DNA of 51,341 nucleotides from Gordonia zhenghanii (GTDB lineage: Bacteria > Actinomycetota > Actinomycetes > Mycobacteriales > Mycobacteriaceae), in assembly GCF_021738965.1 (NCBI RefSeq), contig NZ_JAKKOQ010000018.1:1-51341 (forward strand). The letters are read 5' to 3'. Of this stretch, positions 17,873-26,447 are shown in pieces (position 1 is the first letter of the stretch; the number at the start of each line of letters is the position of its first letter). The notes beneath the pieces are model-generated. The model was given only the letters and a program-made list of their open reading frames with translations, made no database searches and was not told the DNA's origin. Both the position numbers and the translations under genes were made by a program.

Positions 17873-18496
17873 GTGGCAGGAAGCCGAGCGGAAAAGAAGG
17901 AACAGACTCGGCAGGCGCTGCTCGATACCACCATCGATCTGGTGGACGACCGTTCGTTCGGAAGCATCAGCCTGCGTGAGGTCTCACGCGGTGCAGGCAT
18001 CGTGCCCACCGCGTTCTATCGGCATTTCGCCTCTATGGAGGACTTAGGCGTCACTCTTGTCGAGGACGCTATGCGGATGCTGCGCGGAGCGTTGCGCAAG
18101 GCGAGGCGAGATCTCGCCAGCCGCGGCATGCCGACGGCGCGCGACTCGCTCGACATCTTGTTGACGAAGGTCCGCAGCGATGAGAAGCAGTTCCGATTCC
18201 TTGTCCGCGAACAGCACGGCGGCGTCGCGGAAGTGCGCCGAGCCATCGGCACCGAACTGCGGTTGCTCTCGCGTGAACTCGCGATCGATCTGGCGCGCAC
18301 GCCCGCGCTGGCGTCGTGGGAGGCCGAGGACCTCGAGATCGCCGCCGACCTGATCGTGACGATCATGATGACCACCGTCGCCGAGCTGCTCGACGGCGAC
18401 GGTCGAGACGCCACCGAACGCACGTTGGTGGCGCGCGCGGAGAAACAGTTGGTGATGGTGTTTCTGGGGATGTCTGCCTGGCGTCCGAACGAATGA
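17873..18496 (+). CDS. TetR-family regulator of unsaturated fatty-acid synthesis (FabR/DesT-like)
   Basis: 207 residues. The N-terminal half closely follows E. coli FabR as I remember it: AEKKEQTRQALLDT, RSFGSISLREVSRGAGI, PTAFYRHF and FRFLVREQ correspond to FabR segments. FabR and DesT sense the saturated/unsaturated acyl-CoA balance and repress unsaturated fatty-acid genes. Here the gene is divergent from the reductase-desaturase operon, which fits that role exactly. The GTG start lacks a ribosome-binding site but has a -10-like TAGACT 6 bases upstream. Confidence 0.85.
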   Translation: MAGSRAEKKEQTRQALLDTTIDLVDDRSFGSISLREVSRGAGIVPTAFYRHFASMEDLGVTLVEDAMRMLRGALRKARRDLASRGMPTARDSLDILLTKVRSDEKQFRFLVREQHGGVAEVRRAIGTELRLLSRELAIDLARTPALASWEAEDLEIAADLIVTIMMTTVAELLDGDGRDATERTLVARAEKQLVMVFLGMSAWRPNE

Positions 18497-18531
18497 CAAT
18501 TGGCCCGATGCCGGTCACGATTGTCGGACTG

Positions 18532-18552
18532 ATGAGGAATGATCGTCCTCAT
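18532..18552. repeat. Inverted repeat covering the kinase ribosome-binding site
   Basis: ATGAGGA, a 7-base loop ATGATCG, then TCCTCAT. The left arm contains the GAGGA Shine-Dalgarno and the right arm ends in the ATG at 18551. As RNA this could hide the ribosome-binding site; as DNA it could be an operator. Confidence 0.45.
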
Positions 18553-19984
18553 GGATGTGGGTTCTCAGTTCGGTCCGTACCGCCTCGACGCGCTCGTCGG
18601 TCGCGGCGGCATGGGGCAGGTGTTCCGGGCGCACGACACTGTTCGCGACCGTGAAGTCGCACTGAAGCTGCTGCGGGGAGACCTCGCATCCGACGAGACC
18701 TTTCAGGAGCGGTTCCGTCGCGAGTCGCAGACGGCGGCGAAACTCGGTGAACCACACATCATCCCGATCCATGACTACGGCGAGATCGACGGCGTCCTCT
18801 ATCTGGACATGCGATTGGTCGACGGCCGTGATCTGCGCGCCGTGCTGCGCGGCGACGGCCCGATGGCTCCGCCGGACGCGGTGGCCGTGATCGAACAGGT
18901 CGCCTCGGCGTTGGACGCCGCGCACGCGGTCGGTCTCGTGCACCGGGATGTGAAGCCGGAGAACGTCCTGATGACGTCGAACGGGTTCGCCTACCTGGTG
19001 GACTTCGGCATCGCCCACCATTCGGGGGACGCGCATCTGACGCGCACGGGGACCGCGGTCGGATCGATCGCCTACATGGCGCCCGAGCAACTCGACAACG
19101 TCCCGGTCAGTCCCGCATCGGATGTCTACTCGCTCGCAGCCGTGCTTTTCGAGTTGCTCACCGGTCGGCAGCCGTATCCGGGGGACTCGGTGAGTGCCGT
19201 CGTGAAGTCGACGGTGCTGTCGGCGGTCCCGGCTCCGAGTTCGATCAGCCAGGCCGTGTCGCCCGCGTTGGACGCAGTGGTCATGCGTGGACTCGCAAAG
19301 GCGCCTGCCGACCGGTACGCGTCCGCGGGGGAGTTCGCTGCGGCGGCCCAGGCGGCGATCCACGGCGCTCCGATGAATCCGGCGTACGACGCGACCCAGA
19401 TCGGTACGCCCCTCCCGGCCAGCACGAAGAACTACTCCGGACCCCAGTCGTTCTCTGGACCCCAGTCGTTCTCCGGACCGCAGCAGATGACGAATCCGAT
19501 TCCTCCGCAGGGCTATCCGGGGCAGCCGTACGGCGGCGGGTACCCGGGCCCGCAGCAGCAGGACGACAACCGGATGCTGCACATCGTGTTGGCCGTGCTC
19601 ATCGTCGTGCTCGTCGCGGCGCTCATCGGTCTGGCGGTGTACTGGTTCGGTTTCCGCGATTCGGGCGGTTCGTCGACGGCATCGCCGTCGTCCACGACCA
19701 CGATCACGAACACCGTCGATCCGCAGACGTCGGCCGTGGCGCCGACGCCGCCGCCGGGCACGTCGTCGTGTGGTGGCGGAGTCGGCGTGGCGACGTCGGT
19801 GACGAGTTGTGAGTTCGCCGCGAACGTCGGAGCCGTGTACCTGCAGCAGGGGCCGAAGGGCGAGGCGCGCACGATCGTGGCGTCCAGTCCGGTGACTGGC
19901 ATGGCGTACACGATGGCGTGCTCGCCGGAGACCGGTGTGGTGGTCTGTCGCGGCGGCAACAATGCCGTCGTCGTGATCTATTGA
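18551..19984 (+). CDS. Membrane Ser/Thr protein kinase (PknB-like catalytic domain)
   Basis: 477 residues from ATG 18551; an ATG at 18539 is also possible but has almost no spacing from GAGGA. The Hanks kinase is complete: GRGGMG loop, VALKLL lysine, HRDVKPENV catalytic loop, DFGIA, activation loop with several Thr, and APEQ. A Pro/Gly/Gln linker, one membrane helix (LHIVLAVLIVVLVAALIGLA) and a Ser/Thr-rich outer domain with cysteines follow; there are no PASTA repeats. Two exported beta-lactamase-like genes follow on the same strand. A paralogue of the same build lies at 31366-32808. Confidence 0.93.
   Translation: MDVGSQFGPYRLDALVGRGGMGQVFRAHDTVRDREVALKLLRGDLASDETFQERFRRESQTAAKLGEPHIIPIHDYGEIDGVLYLDMRLVDGRDLRAVLRGDGPMAPPDAVAVIEQVASALDAAHAVGLVHRDVKPENVLMTSNGFAYLVDFGIAHHSGDAHLTRTGTAVGSIAYMAPEQLDNVPVSPASDVYSLAAVLFELLTGRQPYPGDSVSAVVKSTVLSAVPAPSSISQAVSPALDAVVMRGLAKAPADRYASAGEFAAAAQAAIHGAPMNPAYDATQIGTPLPASTKNYSGPQSFSGPQSFSGPQQMTNPIPPQGYPGQPYGGGYPGPQQQDDNRMLHIVLAVLIVVLVAALIGLAVYWFGFRDSGGSSTASPSSTTTITNTVDPQTSAVAPTPPPGTSSCGGGVGVATSVTSCEFAANVGAVYLQQGPKGEARTIVASSPVTGMAYTMACSPETGVVVCRGGNNAVVVIY
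19436..19483 (+). repeat. 18-bp tandem repeat in the kinase linker
   Basis: Two full 18-bp units and a partial third encode a repeated SGPQSF peptide in the linker before the membrane helix. The units differ by one base, suggesting recent in-frame slippage; such linkers vary in length between strains. Confidence 0.7.
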
Positions 19985-20027
19985 GCCGCCGACACTGACT
20001 GTGAACAGACAACGAGAGGATGCTCGC

Positions 20028-20924
20028 GTGGCATCGAGGCGTCATACCGCTGGAATCGCACTACTGGCGGCAGTGGTCGCCACCTCACTCGTCGCCTGCG
20101 GATCGGGGGATGAGCAGGACTCGGTCGCGACGGTCACCGAGGTCGTGACGGCGACTTCGTCGTCGCCTGCCGCCCCGTCTCCTTCTGTCGGGTCGTCGTC
20201 GACGCCTCGGGGGAATGCCAGACTCACGGCGAGTTTCGACGCGTTGACGGTGGCGCAGCCGGTCGGCCTCGCAGTCGCCCCGGTCGGCGGCGGTGACGTG
20301 ACGACGTTCGGCGACCAGGCTCCGCAGGTCGCCTGGTCGACCATCAAGGTGCCGCTCGCGGTGGCCGCAGAACGTGCGAACGGTCCGAGCCAGGCCGAAT
20401 CGTCGGCGATCATCAACTCCGACAACGCCGCGGCGGAAACGCTGTGGAGCTCACTCGGGTCGAACGACGAGGCGGCGGCCGCGGTCACCGCAGTACTGCG
20501 AGAGGGCGGTGACACGACGACGACGGTTCCGTCGCAGAAGTTGCGAGCGGAGTACTCGATCTTCGGCCAGACGACGTGGCCGTTGGAGAATGCGGCGACA
20601 TTCGCGGCTAACCTGCCCTGTCTGCCGGACAGCGGACACGTCGTCTCGTTGATGGGGGAGGTCGCAGGCAACCAGCAGTGGGGTGTCGAAGTGATCCCCG
20701 CGCGGACGACAGCGGTCAAGGGCGGCTGGGGGCCGAGTGCGTCGGGCGGCTACGTGGTCCGCCAGCTCGGGCTCGTGACTCTGCGTAACGGTTCTCGGGC
20801 CGCGGTTGCCATGAGCACGTATTCGCCTGGGGCGTCGATGGACTCGGGTATCGCCGCACTGAACACTGTTGGAAGCTGGGTCGGTCGCCACCTCGCGTCG
20901 CTGCCTTCCGGTCGCTGCCGGTAA
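20028..20924 (+). CDS. Exported lipoprotein with beta-lactamase / PBP-like serine hydrolase fold (copy 1)
   Basis: 298 residues from GTG 20028, chosen for GAGAGGA 7 bp upstream. A lipobox LVAC (Cys24) and a Ser/Thr/Pro linker precede the domain. The three active-site elements of penicillin-recognising enzymes are visible: S-T-I-K (Ser104, Lys107), S-D-N (131-133) and K-G-G (231-233, in place of KTG). Enzymes of this fold hydrolyse beta-lactams or act on peptidoglycan peptides. The class A Glu-x-x-Leu-Asn motif was not recognised, so antibiotic hydrolysis is doubtful. It is 43 bp after the kinase and may share its transcript. Confidence 0.75.
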   Translation: MASRRHTAGIALLAAVVATSLVACGSGDEQDSVATVTEVVTATSSSPAAPSPSVGSSSTPRGNARLTASFDALTVAQPVGLAVAPVGGGDVTTFGDQAPQVAWSTIKVPLAVAAERANGPSQAESSAIINSDNAAAETLWSSLGSNDEAAAAVTAVLREGGDTTTTVPSQKLRAEYSIFGQTTWPLENAATFAANLPCLPDSGHVVSLMGEVAGNQQWGVEVIPARTTAVKGGWGPSASGGYVVRQLGLVTLRNGSRAAVAMSTYSPGASMDSGIAALNTVGSWVGRHLASLPSGRCR

Positions 20925-20931
20925 CGGTCAG

Positions 20932-20947
20932 GCAACGCCCGCGTTGC
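20932..20947 (+). terminator. Weak hairpin between the two beta-lactamase-like genes
   Basis: GCAACG, loop CCCG, CGTTGC: a small GC-rich hairpin just after the first gene and before a candidate promoter. There is no T-run, so termination is uncertain. Confidence 0.3.
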
Positions 20948-20963
20948 GGGTGGGCCTCGCCGA

Positions 20964-20992
20964 TTGGCCCCCTTCAGTCCCCCGACTAGTGT
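20964..20992 (+). promoter_or_regulatory. Candidate promoter of the second beta-lactamase-like gene
   Basis: TTGGCC (20964-20969), a 17-bp spacer and TAGTGT (20987-20992). It suggests copy 2 has its own transcription start rather than depending on copy 1. Confidence 0.4.
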
Positions 20993-21026
20993 TACTGAAG
21001 TTGTTGATGTGACCAAAGGGACGTTT

Positions 21027-21920
21027 GTGATTCGTCGGGCGATTGTGGTTCGTCGTGGGTTGGTGGCGTTCTCGGCTGCCCTGATGCTCGCCGGTGGCGT
21101 CGTGCCAGGAGCGGGCAGCGCGGACGCTCTACCGTTCATCCCGATGCCGAATCCGCTACCGCGGCTCTCGCCGCACGCGACGCAGGTCGACCTGCTCAAG
21201 AGTTTCAACCGCCGCTCGCGCACGATCACCAAGAGCATTCCTGGTCGTATCGGTCTCGCGATCACCCCGGTCGGCAGTGACGACACGATGAACTTCGGCA
21301 CCGTCAAGACGGCGCGCGCATGGTCGACGTTGAAGGTTCCGGTGTCGATCGCCGCCGAACGCGCCAACGGGAAAACTGTTGTCGGCGACATCCGTTCGGC
21401 GATCCGCGCATCCGACAACGACGCGGCCGAACGCCTCTGGGGCTCTCTAGGCGGCGATGAGCTCGCCGTCGAGCGAGTGTCCGAAGTCCTGAAAGAAGAC
21501 CACGACGGCGACACCCGCGTCCTGTCGTCGATCTCCCACCCGTCGAGTTTTCCCGGCTACACCGACTGGACTCTCGCCCGCCAGTCGGTCTTCGGTGCGC
21601 ACCTTCCGTGTCTTCCCGACTCGGGCCGAGTTCTCGGCTACATGCGCACCGTCGAGGCCAACCAGAAATGGGGCGTCAAGACAATGCGCAAGCGCGGTGT
21701 CACCACTGCGGTGAAGGGCGGCTGGGGGCCGGTGTCCGACGCAACGGGGAAGTATGTCGTACGCCAGCTCGGAGTCGTCACCACACGGCGAGGCGCATTC
21801 GCGGTGAGCATGGCGGCCCTGCCGTCGAGCGGAACGTTCAGCGACGGGACCGCCATGCTCAACCGAGTCGGAAAGTGGATCTCCGGCAAGCTGAACAAGC
21901 TGCCGGTGGGCGGCTGCTAG
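21027..21920 (+). CDS. Secreted beta-lactamase / PBP-like serine hydrolase (copy 2)
   Basis: 297 residues from GTG 21027 with AAAGGG 6 bp upstream. It parallels copy 1 along its length and keeps the same active-site plan: S-T-L-K (Ser100, Lys103), S-D-N (129-131), K-G-G (230-232), plus a shared HLPCLPDSG/NLPCLPDSG segment and the KGGWGP turn. Unlike copy 1 it has a plain Sec signal (basic start, then LVAFSAALMLAGG, Ala-rich cleavage region) and no lipobox Cys, so it is probably released rather than anchored. Its stop overlaps the convergent M20 peptidase gene by 4 bp. Confidence 0.75.
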   Translation: MIRRAIVVRRGLVAFSAALMLAGGVVPGAGSADALPFIPMPNPLPRLSPHATQVDLLKSFNRRSRTITKSIPGRIGLAITPVGSDDTMNFGTVKTARAWSTLKVPVSIAAERANGKTVVGDIRSAIRASDNDAAERLWGSLGGDELAVERVSEVLKEDHDGDTRVLSSISHPSSFPGYTDWTLARQSVFGAHLPCLPDSGRVLGYMRTVEANQKWGVKTMRKRGVTTAVKGGWGPVSDATGKYVVRQLGVVTTRRGAFAVSMAALPSSGTFSDGTAMLNRVGKWISGKLNKLPVGGC

Positions 21921-23272
21921 CTCGCCCCGAGACTCGCCAGCACGATCGCCTCGGTGAGGGCGGTCCGGCGGATCTCGTCGGGGTCGACGCTCTCGTTCGG
22001 CGCGTGGATGTGGCAGCGGGGCTCCTCGACACCCAACAGCGCGATCTCGGCGTCCGGATGAGCTTCGGCGAGCACCGTGCACAGCGGGATCGAGCCGCCC
22101 TGGCCCGCATAGAAGACGCCGTCGACGCCGTATGCCGTCTTCATCGCGTCGGTGAGTGCGGTGTATCCGGGCCCTTCGGTCGCGGCCCTGAACGGGCGGC
22201 CGAACGCGTCCGGTTCGAACTCGACTCGCACGCCCCACGGGATGTGCTTGTGTAGGTGTGCGACCAGCGCGTCGTACGTCGGCTGTGGCTCCATCCCGGG
22301 CGGGATGCGCAGGTTGAGCATGGCCGAGGCCTGCGGGATGATTGCGGCCGCGCACTCGGCGGTGCTCGGCGCATCCATGCCGATCACGGTGACCGCAGGC
22401 CGGGCCCACGCCATATCGGCGGGGCCGCCGCTGCCGAGGATCTCGGTGCCGTCGAGGGCTCCGACATCGGCGCGGAACTGCTCGTCGGAGTAGGAGACGC
22501 CGCCCCACTCCTGGGTGTTCTCGACCCCTTCGATGACGGTGTCGCCGCGCTCGTTGCGCAGCGACGCGAGGCCCGCGACGAGGGCGGCCATCGCGTCCGG
22601 AGTCGGTCCGCCCGCGGCGCCCGAGTGAACTGCGGTCTCCAGCGCCGACACGGTGACTTTGACGTTCACCACGCCGCGCAGGCTCGTCGTCAACGTCGGG
22701 AGGCCTGCGGCGACGTTCCCGGCGTCACCGATCAGGATGAGGTCGGCCGCGAACAGTTCGGGTCGCTGCGTCACAAGGTCGTCGAGGCCCTCGCCGCCCG
22801 CCTCCTCTGATCCCTCGATGATGATCCGAACACTGCAGGAGAGGTCGTCGGCGACGGCCCGCAGTGCGGTGAGGTGCGAGACGACGTTGCCCTTGCAGTC
22901 GGCGCTCCCGCGGCCGTACCACCGGCCGTCGCGCTCGGTCAGCTCGAACGGCGGCGACGACCACAACGCGCCGTCGCCTGCAGGCTGCACATCGTGGTGG
23001 CTGTACAGGGCGACCGTCGGGCTGCCCTCCGGGCCTGCGCGGTGCCCGACGACCGCAGACGATCCGTCGCTGGTCACGATCACCTCGACGTCGAATCCGA
23101 GTTCGGCGAACGCATCCCGGACCCAGGCGGCGCTCGCCGCGGACGCGTCGGCCTTCGACGAGTCGAGGTGGACGGACGCGAACGAGACGAGCGTCGCGAG
23201 ATCGCTGTGCGCGCGATCCATGAGGTCGGAGACGGAGGACGAGAGGGCGTCGGCGGACGGAACCGTGGTCAT
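21917..23272 (-). CDS. M20-family metallopeptidase (dipeptidase)
   Basis: 451 residues. The di-zinc ligands are readable: His in SHHDVQPAGD, the bridging Asp in GRGSADCKGN, and the Glu pair in IEGSEEAGGEGL, with a C-terminal His in CHIHAPNESV. The middle holds the usual dimerisation domain. M20 dipeptidases of this type cut small peptides, or deacylate, in the cytoplasm; the exact substrate is unclear. The ATG lies 5 bp after the pirin stop, so it may be the last gene of the pirin-MarR-pirin operon. Confidence 0.88.
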   Translation of the reverse strand: MTTVPSADALSSSVSDLMDRAHSDLATLVSFASVHLDSSKADASAASAAWVRDAFAELGFDVEVIVTSDGSSAVVGHRAGPEGSPTVALYSHHDVQPAGDGALWSSPPFELTERDGRWYGRGSADCKGNVVSHLTALRAVADDLSCSVRIIIEGSEEAGGEGLDDLVTQRPELFAADLILIGDAGNVAAGLPTLTTSLRGVVNVKVTVSALETAVHSGAAGGPTPDAMAALVAGLASLRNERGDTVIEGVENTQEWGGVSYSDEQFRADVGALDGTEILGSGGPADMAWARPAVTVIGMDAPSTAECAAAIIPQASAMLNLRIPPGMEPQPTYDALVAHLHKHIPWGVRVEFEPDAFGRPFRAATEGPGYTALTDAMKTAYGVDGVFYAGQGGSIPLCTVLAEAHPDAEIALLGVEEPRCHIHAPNESVDPDEIRRTALTEAIVLASLGAS

Positions 23273-23277
23273 GCCCT

Positions 23278-24036
23278 TCAGGATCGCACGAGATCGAAAC
23301 TCGCGTGCATCTCCCAGTACAGGATCTCGGGCCGGTCGGCGTCGATCGCCGCGGTGACCTGGACGGCTCCGGAGTCGGTGAGCCGCACGGCATCTCCTTC
23401 GCCCAATCCGTGCTGCTCGCCGTCGGCGTCCACGGTGACTGCTCCGCGGGCGACGTACAGATGCCCGAACGGCGCTCCGGGCAGGTCGATCGTGGCACCG
23501 GGCAGCGGTCGAGCGATGTGTAAGGCGGCGAACCGGTTTGCGATCCGGGCTACGTCAGACCCTTCGTGTTCGGGCCGCCCCGATGCGACGATGACAGGTT
23601 GTCCGGACGCGAGTGTGTCGTCGAATCGGTGCTCGGACTGCTGCGGAGGCAGACCGTCGGTGTGTGGAGCCACCCACATCTGGACGACGCGCAACGGCGA
23701 GCGCTCCGCACGCGTGGCCGCATTGGTCTCCGCGTGCGTGATTCCGGTGCCCGCCGACATCACGCCCAACGTCCCAGCGGGCAGCGTGCCGGTGTTGCCT
23801 GCCGAATCACGGTGTGTCACAGCGCCGTCGAGAACCCAGGTCAGGATCTCCATGTTCTGGTGACGGTGAGCGTCGAGTCCTTCGCCCGCGTCGACGACGT
23901 CGTCGTTGTGCATCACCAGCACGCCGTGGGCGTTGTCGAACAGGTCGAAGTTCCCGGTTCCCGGAAACGACTGGCGGGAGGTGAGCCATTCGTTGGCCCA
24001 GAAGTGGCGGTCCGCAGACTCGATCACGGTGATCAT
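23278..24036 (-). CDS. Pirin-family protein (YhaK-like bicupin), copy 2
   Basis: 252 residues, ATG at 24036 with GAGGAG upstream. The N-terminal cupin carries the pirin metal site: AHRHQNMEILTWVLDG, GTGITHAETN (His, His, Glu, His pattern). The C-terminal cupin is more diverged (GHLYVARGAVTV). Pirins include quercetinases and redox-sensitive regulators; this smaller YhaK-type form could be either. Its ATG shares a base with the MarR stop (TGATG), so all three genes are tightly coupled. Confidence 0.87.
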   Translation of the reverse strand: MITVIESADRHFWANEWLTSRQSFPGTGNFDLFDNAHGVLVMHNDDVVDAGEGLDAHRHQNMEILTWVLDGAVTHRDSAGNTGTLPAGTLGVMSAGTGITHAETNAATRAERSPLRVVQMWVAPHTDGLPPQQSEHRFDDTLASGQPVIVASGRPEHEGSDVARIANRFAALHIARPLPGATIDLPGAPFGHLYVARGAVTVDADGEQHGLGEGDAVRLTDSGAVQVTAAIDADRPEILYWEMHASFDLVRS

Positions 24037-24491
24037 CAGTGCTCCTCTAGAGCATCGAGGCGAGTGGACAGGCGGGTCATGATGGACTCGAGGGCGGAGC
24101 CGTCGTCGGAGGTGAGGCCGGTGTAGAACAACTCGTCGACGTCGCGCCCGTGCCGTGCGGCGGCGGCTGTGAAGGCGTCGAGCCCGGCGTCGGTGAGGCA
24201 CGCGAACGCGCCGCGGCGGTCGCCGGGAACGGGTTCGCGGCACACCAGACCGCGGTCGGCGAGCGCGCGGATCTGATAGCTGAGGCGGGACGCGGAGAAC
24301 ACCATGCGGCGCGACAGATCGCGCATCCGCATGCGGCGGTCCGGGGCCTCGGCCAGGAGCAGCAGGACGTGATAGTCGCTGAGCGTCATACCGTCCGAGG
24401 CTCGCAGCCGCTCGTCGAGGACGGTCTGCACGCGGACGCTGTTCTCGATGAACAGGCGCCACGCGGCGGGCCGGTGGTCGGTCGAGGTCAC
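24036..24491 (-). CDS. MarR-family transcriptional regulator
   Basis: 151 residues from GTG 24491, overlapping the stop of the upstream pirin (GTGA). The winged helix is plain: MTLSDYHVLLLLAEAPDRRMRM, then LSRRMVFSASRLSYQIRALADRGLV and the DRRGAFACLTDAG wing. Two cysteines lie near the DNA-binding domain, which could allow redox sensing, but no known Cys pattern is evident. It is sandwiched between two pirin genes. The inverted repeat at 25477-25494 upstream of the first pirin is its likely operator. Confidence 0.88.
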   Translation of the reverse strand: MTSTDHRPAAWRLFIENSVRVQTVLDERLRASDGMTLSDYHVLLLLAEAPDRRMRMRDLSRRMVFSASRLSYQIRALADRGLVCREPVPGDRRGAFACLTDAGLDAFTAAAARHGRDVDELFYTGLTSDDGSALESIMTRLSTRLDALEEH

Positions 24492-25465
24492 TTGCCGCTG
24501 GCGCGATGCGGGCGGAGCGCATCGGCGGGGACGACGCCCAGGCGGCCGGCTTGGAAGTCCTCCATCGCCTCGATGACCTGTTGTTTCGTGTTCATCACGA
24601 ACGGTCCGTACTGGGCGACTGGCTCGCGGATCGGCTGTCCGCCGAGCAGCAGGATCTCCATCGCGGGACGGTTCGAGTCCTGGTTCGCGTCGGCGGCGAC
24701 GGTGATGCGGTCGCCCGCACCGAGGACGGCGAGCTGTCCGCCTTCGACGGGGCGCTTCTCGACGCCGACGGTTCCTCGTCCGGACAGTACGTACACGAGT
24801 GCGTTGAAGTCCTCGCGCCACGGCACCGACAGTTGCGCACCAGGCGAGACGGTCGCGTGGGCGAAGACGATCGGCGTGTGCGTCGAACCCGGCCCGGTGT
24901 GGCCGTCGAGATCGCCCGCCACGACGCGCACCAGGGCTCCGCCGTCGTCGGAGGCGAGCAGCAGCACCTGTTCGCCCTCCAGATTCTGGTAGCGCGGAGT
25001 CAGGAACTTGTCGGCCGACGGCAGGTTGACCCACAACTGGACTCCGTGGAATGCGCCGCCGGACTCGACGAGTTCGGCGGGCGGCGTCTCGATGTGCAGG
25101 ATGCCCGCGCCTGCGGTCATCCACTGCGTCGCGCCGTTCTCGATGAGTCCGCCGCCACCCGTGGAGTCCTGGTGCTCGAAGCGGCCGTCGATCATGTACG
25201 TCACGGTCTCGAATCCGCGGTGCGGGTGCCAGTCGGTGCCGCGGGGCTCGCCGGGCTCGTACTCGACCTCGCCCATCTGATCCATGTGGATGAACGGGTC
25301 GAGATCGCGCGGGTGGACGCCGGCGAACGCGCGGACGACAGGGAATCCTTCGCCCTCGTAACCGCGCGGGCCGGTGGTCACCGTGCGGACCGTGCGCTCG
25401 GTCGCGGTAAGCGGCGCAGGGGAGATGCGCGGCAGGGTCAGAGTGTCGGCGGTGACGGCGGGCAT
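24488..25465 (-). CDS. Pirin-family protein, copy 1
   Basis: 325 residues from ATG 25465 with GGAGG 5 bp upstream. It is the classical longer pirin: N-terminal cupin with [37 protein letters not shown] and [11 protein letters not shown] forming the metal-binding His/Glu set, and a C-terminal cupin ending in [19 protein letters not shown]. Pirins may be quercetin 2,3-dioxygenases or iron-dependent regulators in the cytoplasm. It leads the pirin-MarR-pirin(-M20) operon and is divergent from the aquaporin gene. Confidence 0.92.
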   Translation of the reverse strand: MPAVTADTLTLPRISPAPLTATERTVRTVTTGPRGYEGEGFPVVRAFAGVHPRDLDPFIHMDQMGEVEYEPGEPRGTDWHPHRGFETVTYMIDGRFEHQDSTGGGGLIENGATQWMTAGAGILHIETPPAELVESGGAFHGVQLWVNLPSADKFLTPRYQNLEGEQVLLLASDDGGALVRVVAGDLDGHTGPGSTHTPIVFAHATVSPGAQLSVPWREDFNALVYVLSGRGTVGVEKRPVEGGQLAVLGAGDRITVAADANQDSNRPAMEILLLGGQPIREPVAQYGPFVMNTKQQVIEAMEDFQAGRLGVVPADALRPHRASGK

Positions 25466-25476
25466 GATGGCCTCCA

Positions 25477-25494
25477 GTTCATTAAAATTTGAAC
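25477..25494. promoter_or_regulatory. Candidate MarR operator
   Basis: GTTCATTAAAATTTGAAC has perfect 5-bp arms (GTTCA/TGAAC) around an A/T-only 8-base centre. It lies 11 bp upstream of the first pirin start, overlapping the leader. The A/T content is very unusual for this genome. Confidence 0.5.
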
Positions 25495-25646
25495 AATCTA
25501 TGGACGATAACAGCGCCGATGCCGAGTCCATTCCCAATCGTGTCCACCGATTCGGCTTGTTCGGCCGCCGTTGGACGCCATACTCGATTCGGGTGGACTG
25601 GCGTGATCGCGTCGGTCGTCAGATTCATAAGATTCGGGAGGCATCA

Positions 25647-26438
25647 ATGAGTGACGTGGTATCGACGCCCGCCAAATGGCTGGCCGAACTGTTCGGAACA
25701 TTCTGGCTCGTGTTCGGCGGCTGCGGCAGCGCCGTCTTCGCGGCCAAGGTGATCGCGGAAGACTCGGGCACCAGCACCAGTTTCCAAGTCGGCATCGGAT
25801 TCCTCGGTGTCGCACTCGCTTTCGGTTTGACTGTCGTCACCATGGCGTACGCGGTCGGCCACATCTCCGGCGGCCACTTCAACCCGGCCGTGACGCTCGG
25901 CGCCGCGGTCGGCGGCCGGTTGCCGTGGAAGGATCTGCCCGGCTACTGGGTGTCCCAGATAGTCGGCGGTCTCCTCGCAGGCGCCGCGATCTACGCGATC
26001 GCCTCAGGTAAAGACGGATTCGACGCGACCGGCAACATGGCTGCGAACGGATTCGGCGACCATTCGCCGAGTGGATACAGTCTCGCCGCCGTGCTCCTCG
26101 CCGAGATCATCCTGACCGCGTTCTTCCTCATCGTCATCCTCGGCGCCACCGACGGACGCGCGCCGAAGGGCTTCGGCCCCTTGGCCATCGGCCTGTCGCT
26201 GACCCTGATCCACCTCATTTCGATCCCGATCTCCAACACGTCGGTCAACCCCGCACGCTCGACGGCGGTCGCGTTCTTCAACGGCGACGGCGCCCCGGGG
26301 CAGCTCTGGGCGTTCTGGGTGGCTCCGCTGGTCGGCGGCCTCATCGGTGGACTGCTGTACCCGCTGCTGTTCGAGAACGGAAAGTTCAAGTACGGGTCGT
26401 CGGCCACGGCGGACAGCGGAGTCGCCGATCCGTCGTAG
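25647..26438 (+). CDS. aqpZ: Aquaporin Z (MIP-family water channel)
   Basis: 263 residues from ATG 25647 with GGGAGG 5 bp upstream. Six membrane helices and the two half-helix NPA motifs are present ([10 protein letters not shown] and NTSVNPARS), the latter with the selectivity-filter Arg. HISGGHFNP and the short loops resemble the water-specific AqpZ group rather than glycerol facilitators. It sits in the plasma membrane. It is divergent from the pirin operon across 181 bp; apart from the A/T palindrome near the pirin start I see no clear promoter for it. Confidence 0.92.
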   Translation: MSDVVSTPAKWLAELFGTFWLVFGGCGSAVFAAKVIAEDSGTSTSFQVGIGFLGVALAFGLTVVTMAYAVGHISGGHFNPAVTLGAAVGGRLPWKDLPGYWVSQIVGGLLAGAAIYAIASGKDGFDATGNMAANGFGDHSPSGYSLAAVLLAEIILTAFFLIVILGATDGRAPKGFGPLAIGLSLTLIHLISIPISNTSVNPARSTAVAFFNGDGAPGQLWAFWVAPLVGGLIGGLLYPLLFENGKFKYGSSATADSGVADPS

Positions 26439-26447
26439 GGTTCAGAC

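Noticed and set aside
19436..19483. Short tandem repeats as a possible CRISPR array
   Set aside because: Units are contiguous, 18 bp, in frame and inside the kinase gene, with no spacers.
20028..21920. Tandem antibiotic-resistance beta-lactamases
   Set aside because: SxxK, SDN and KGG are present, but the class A Glu-x-x-Leu-Asn motif was not found, so resistance should not be claimed.
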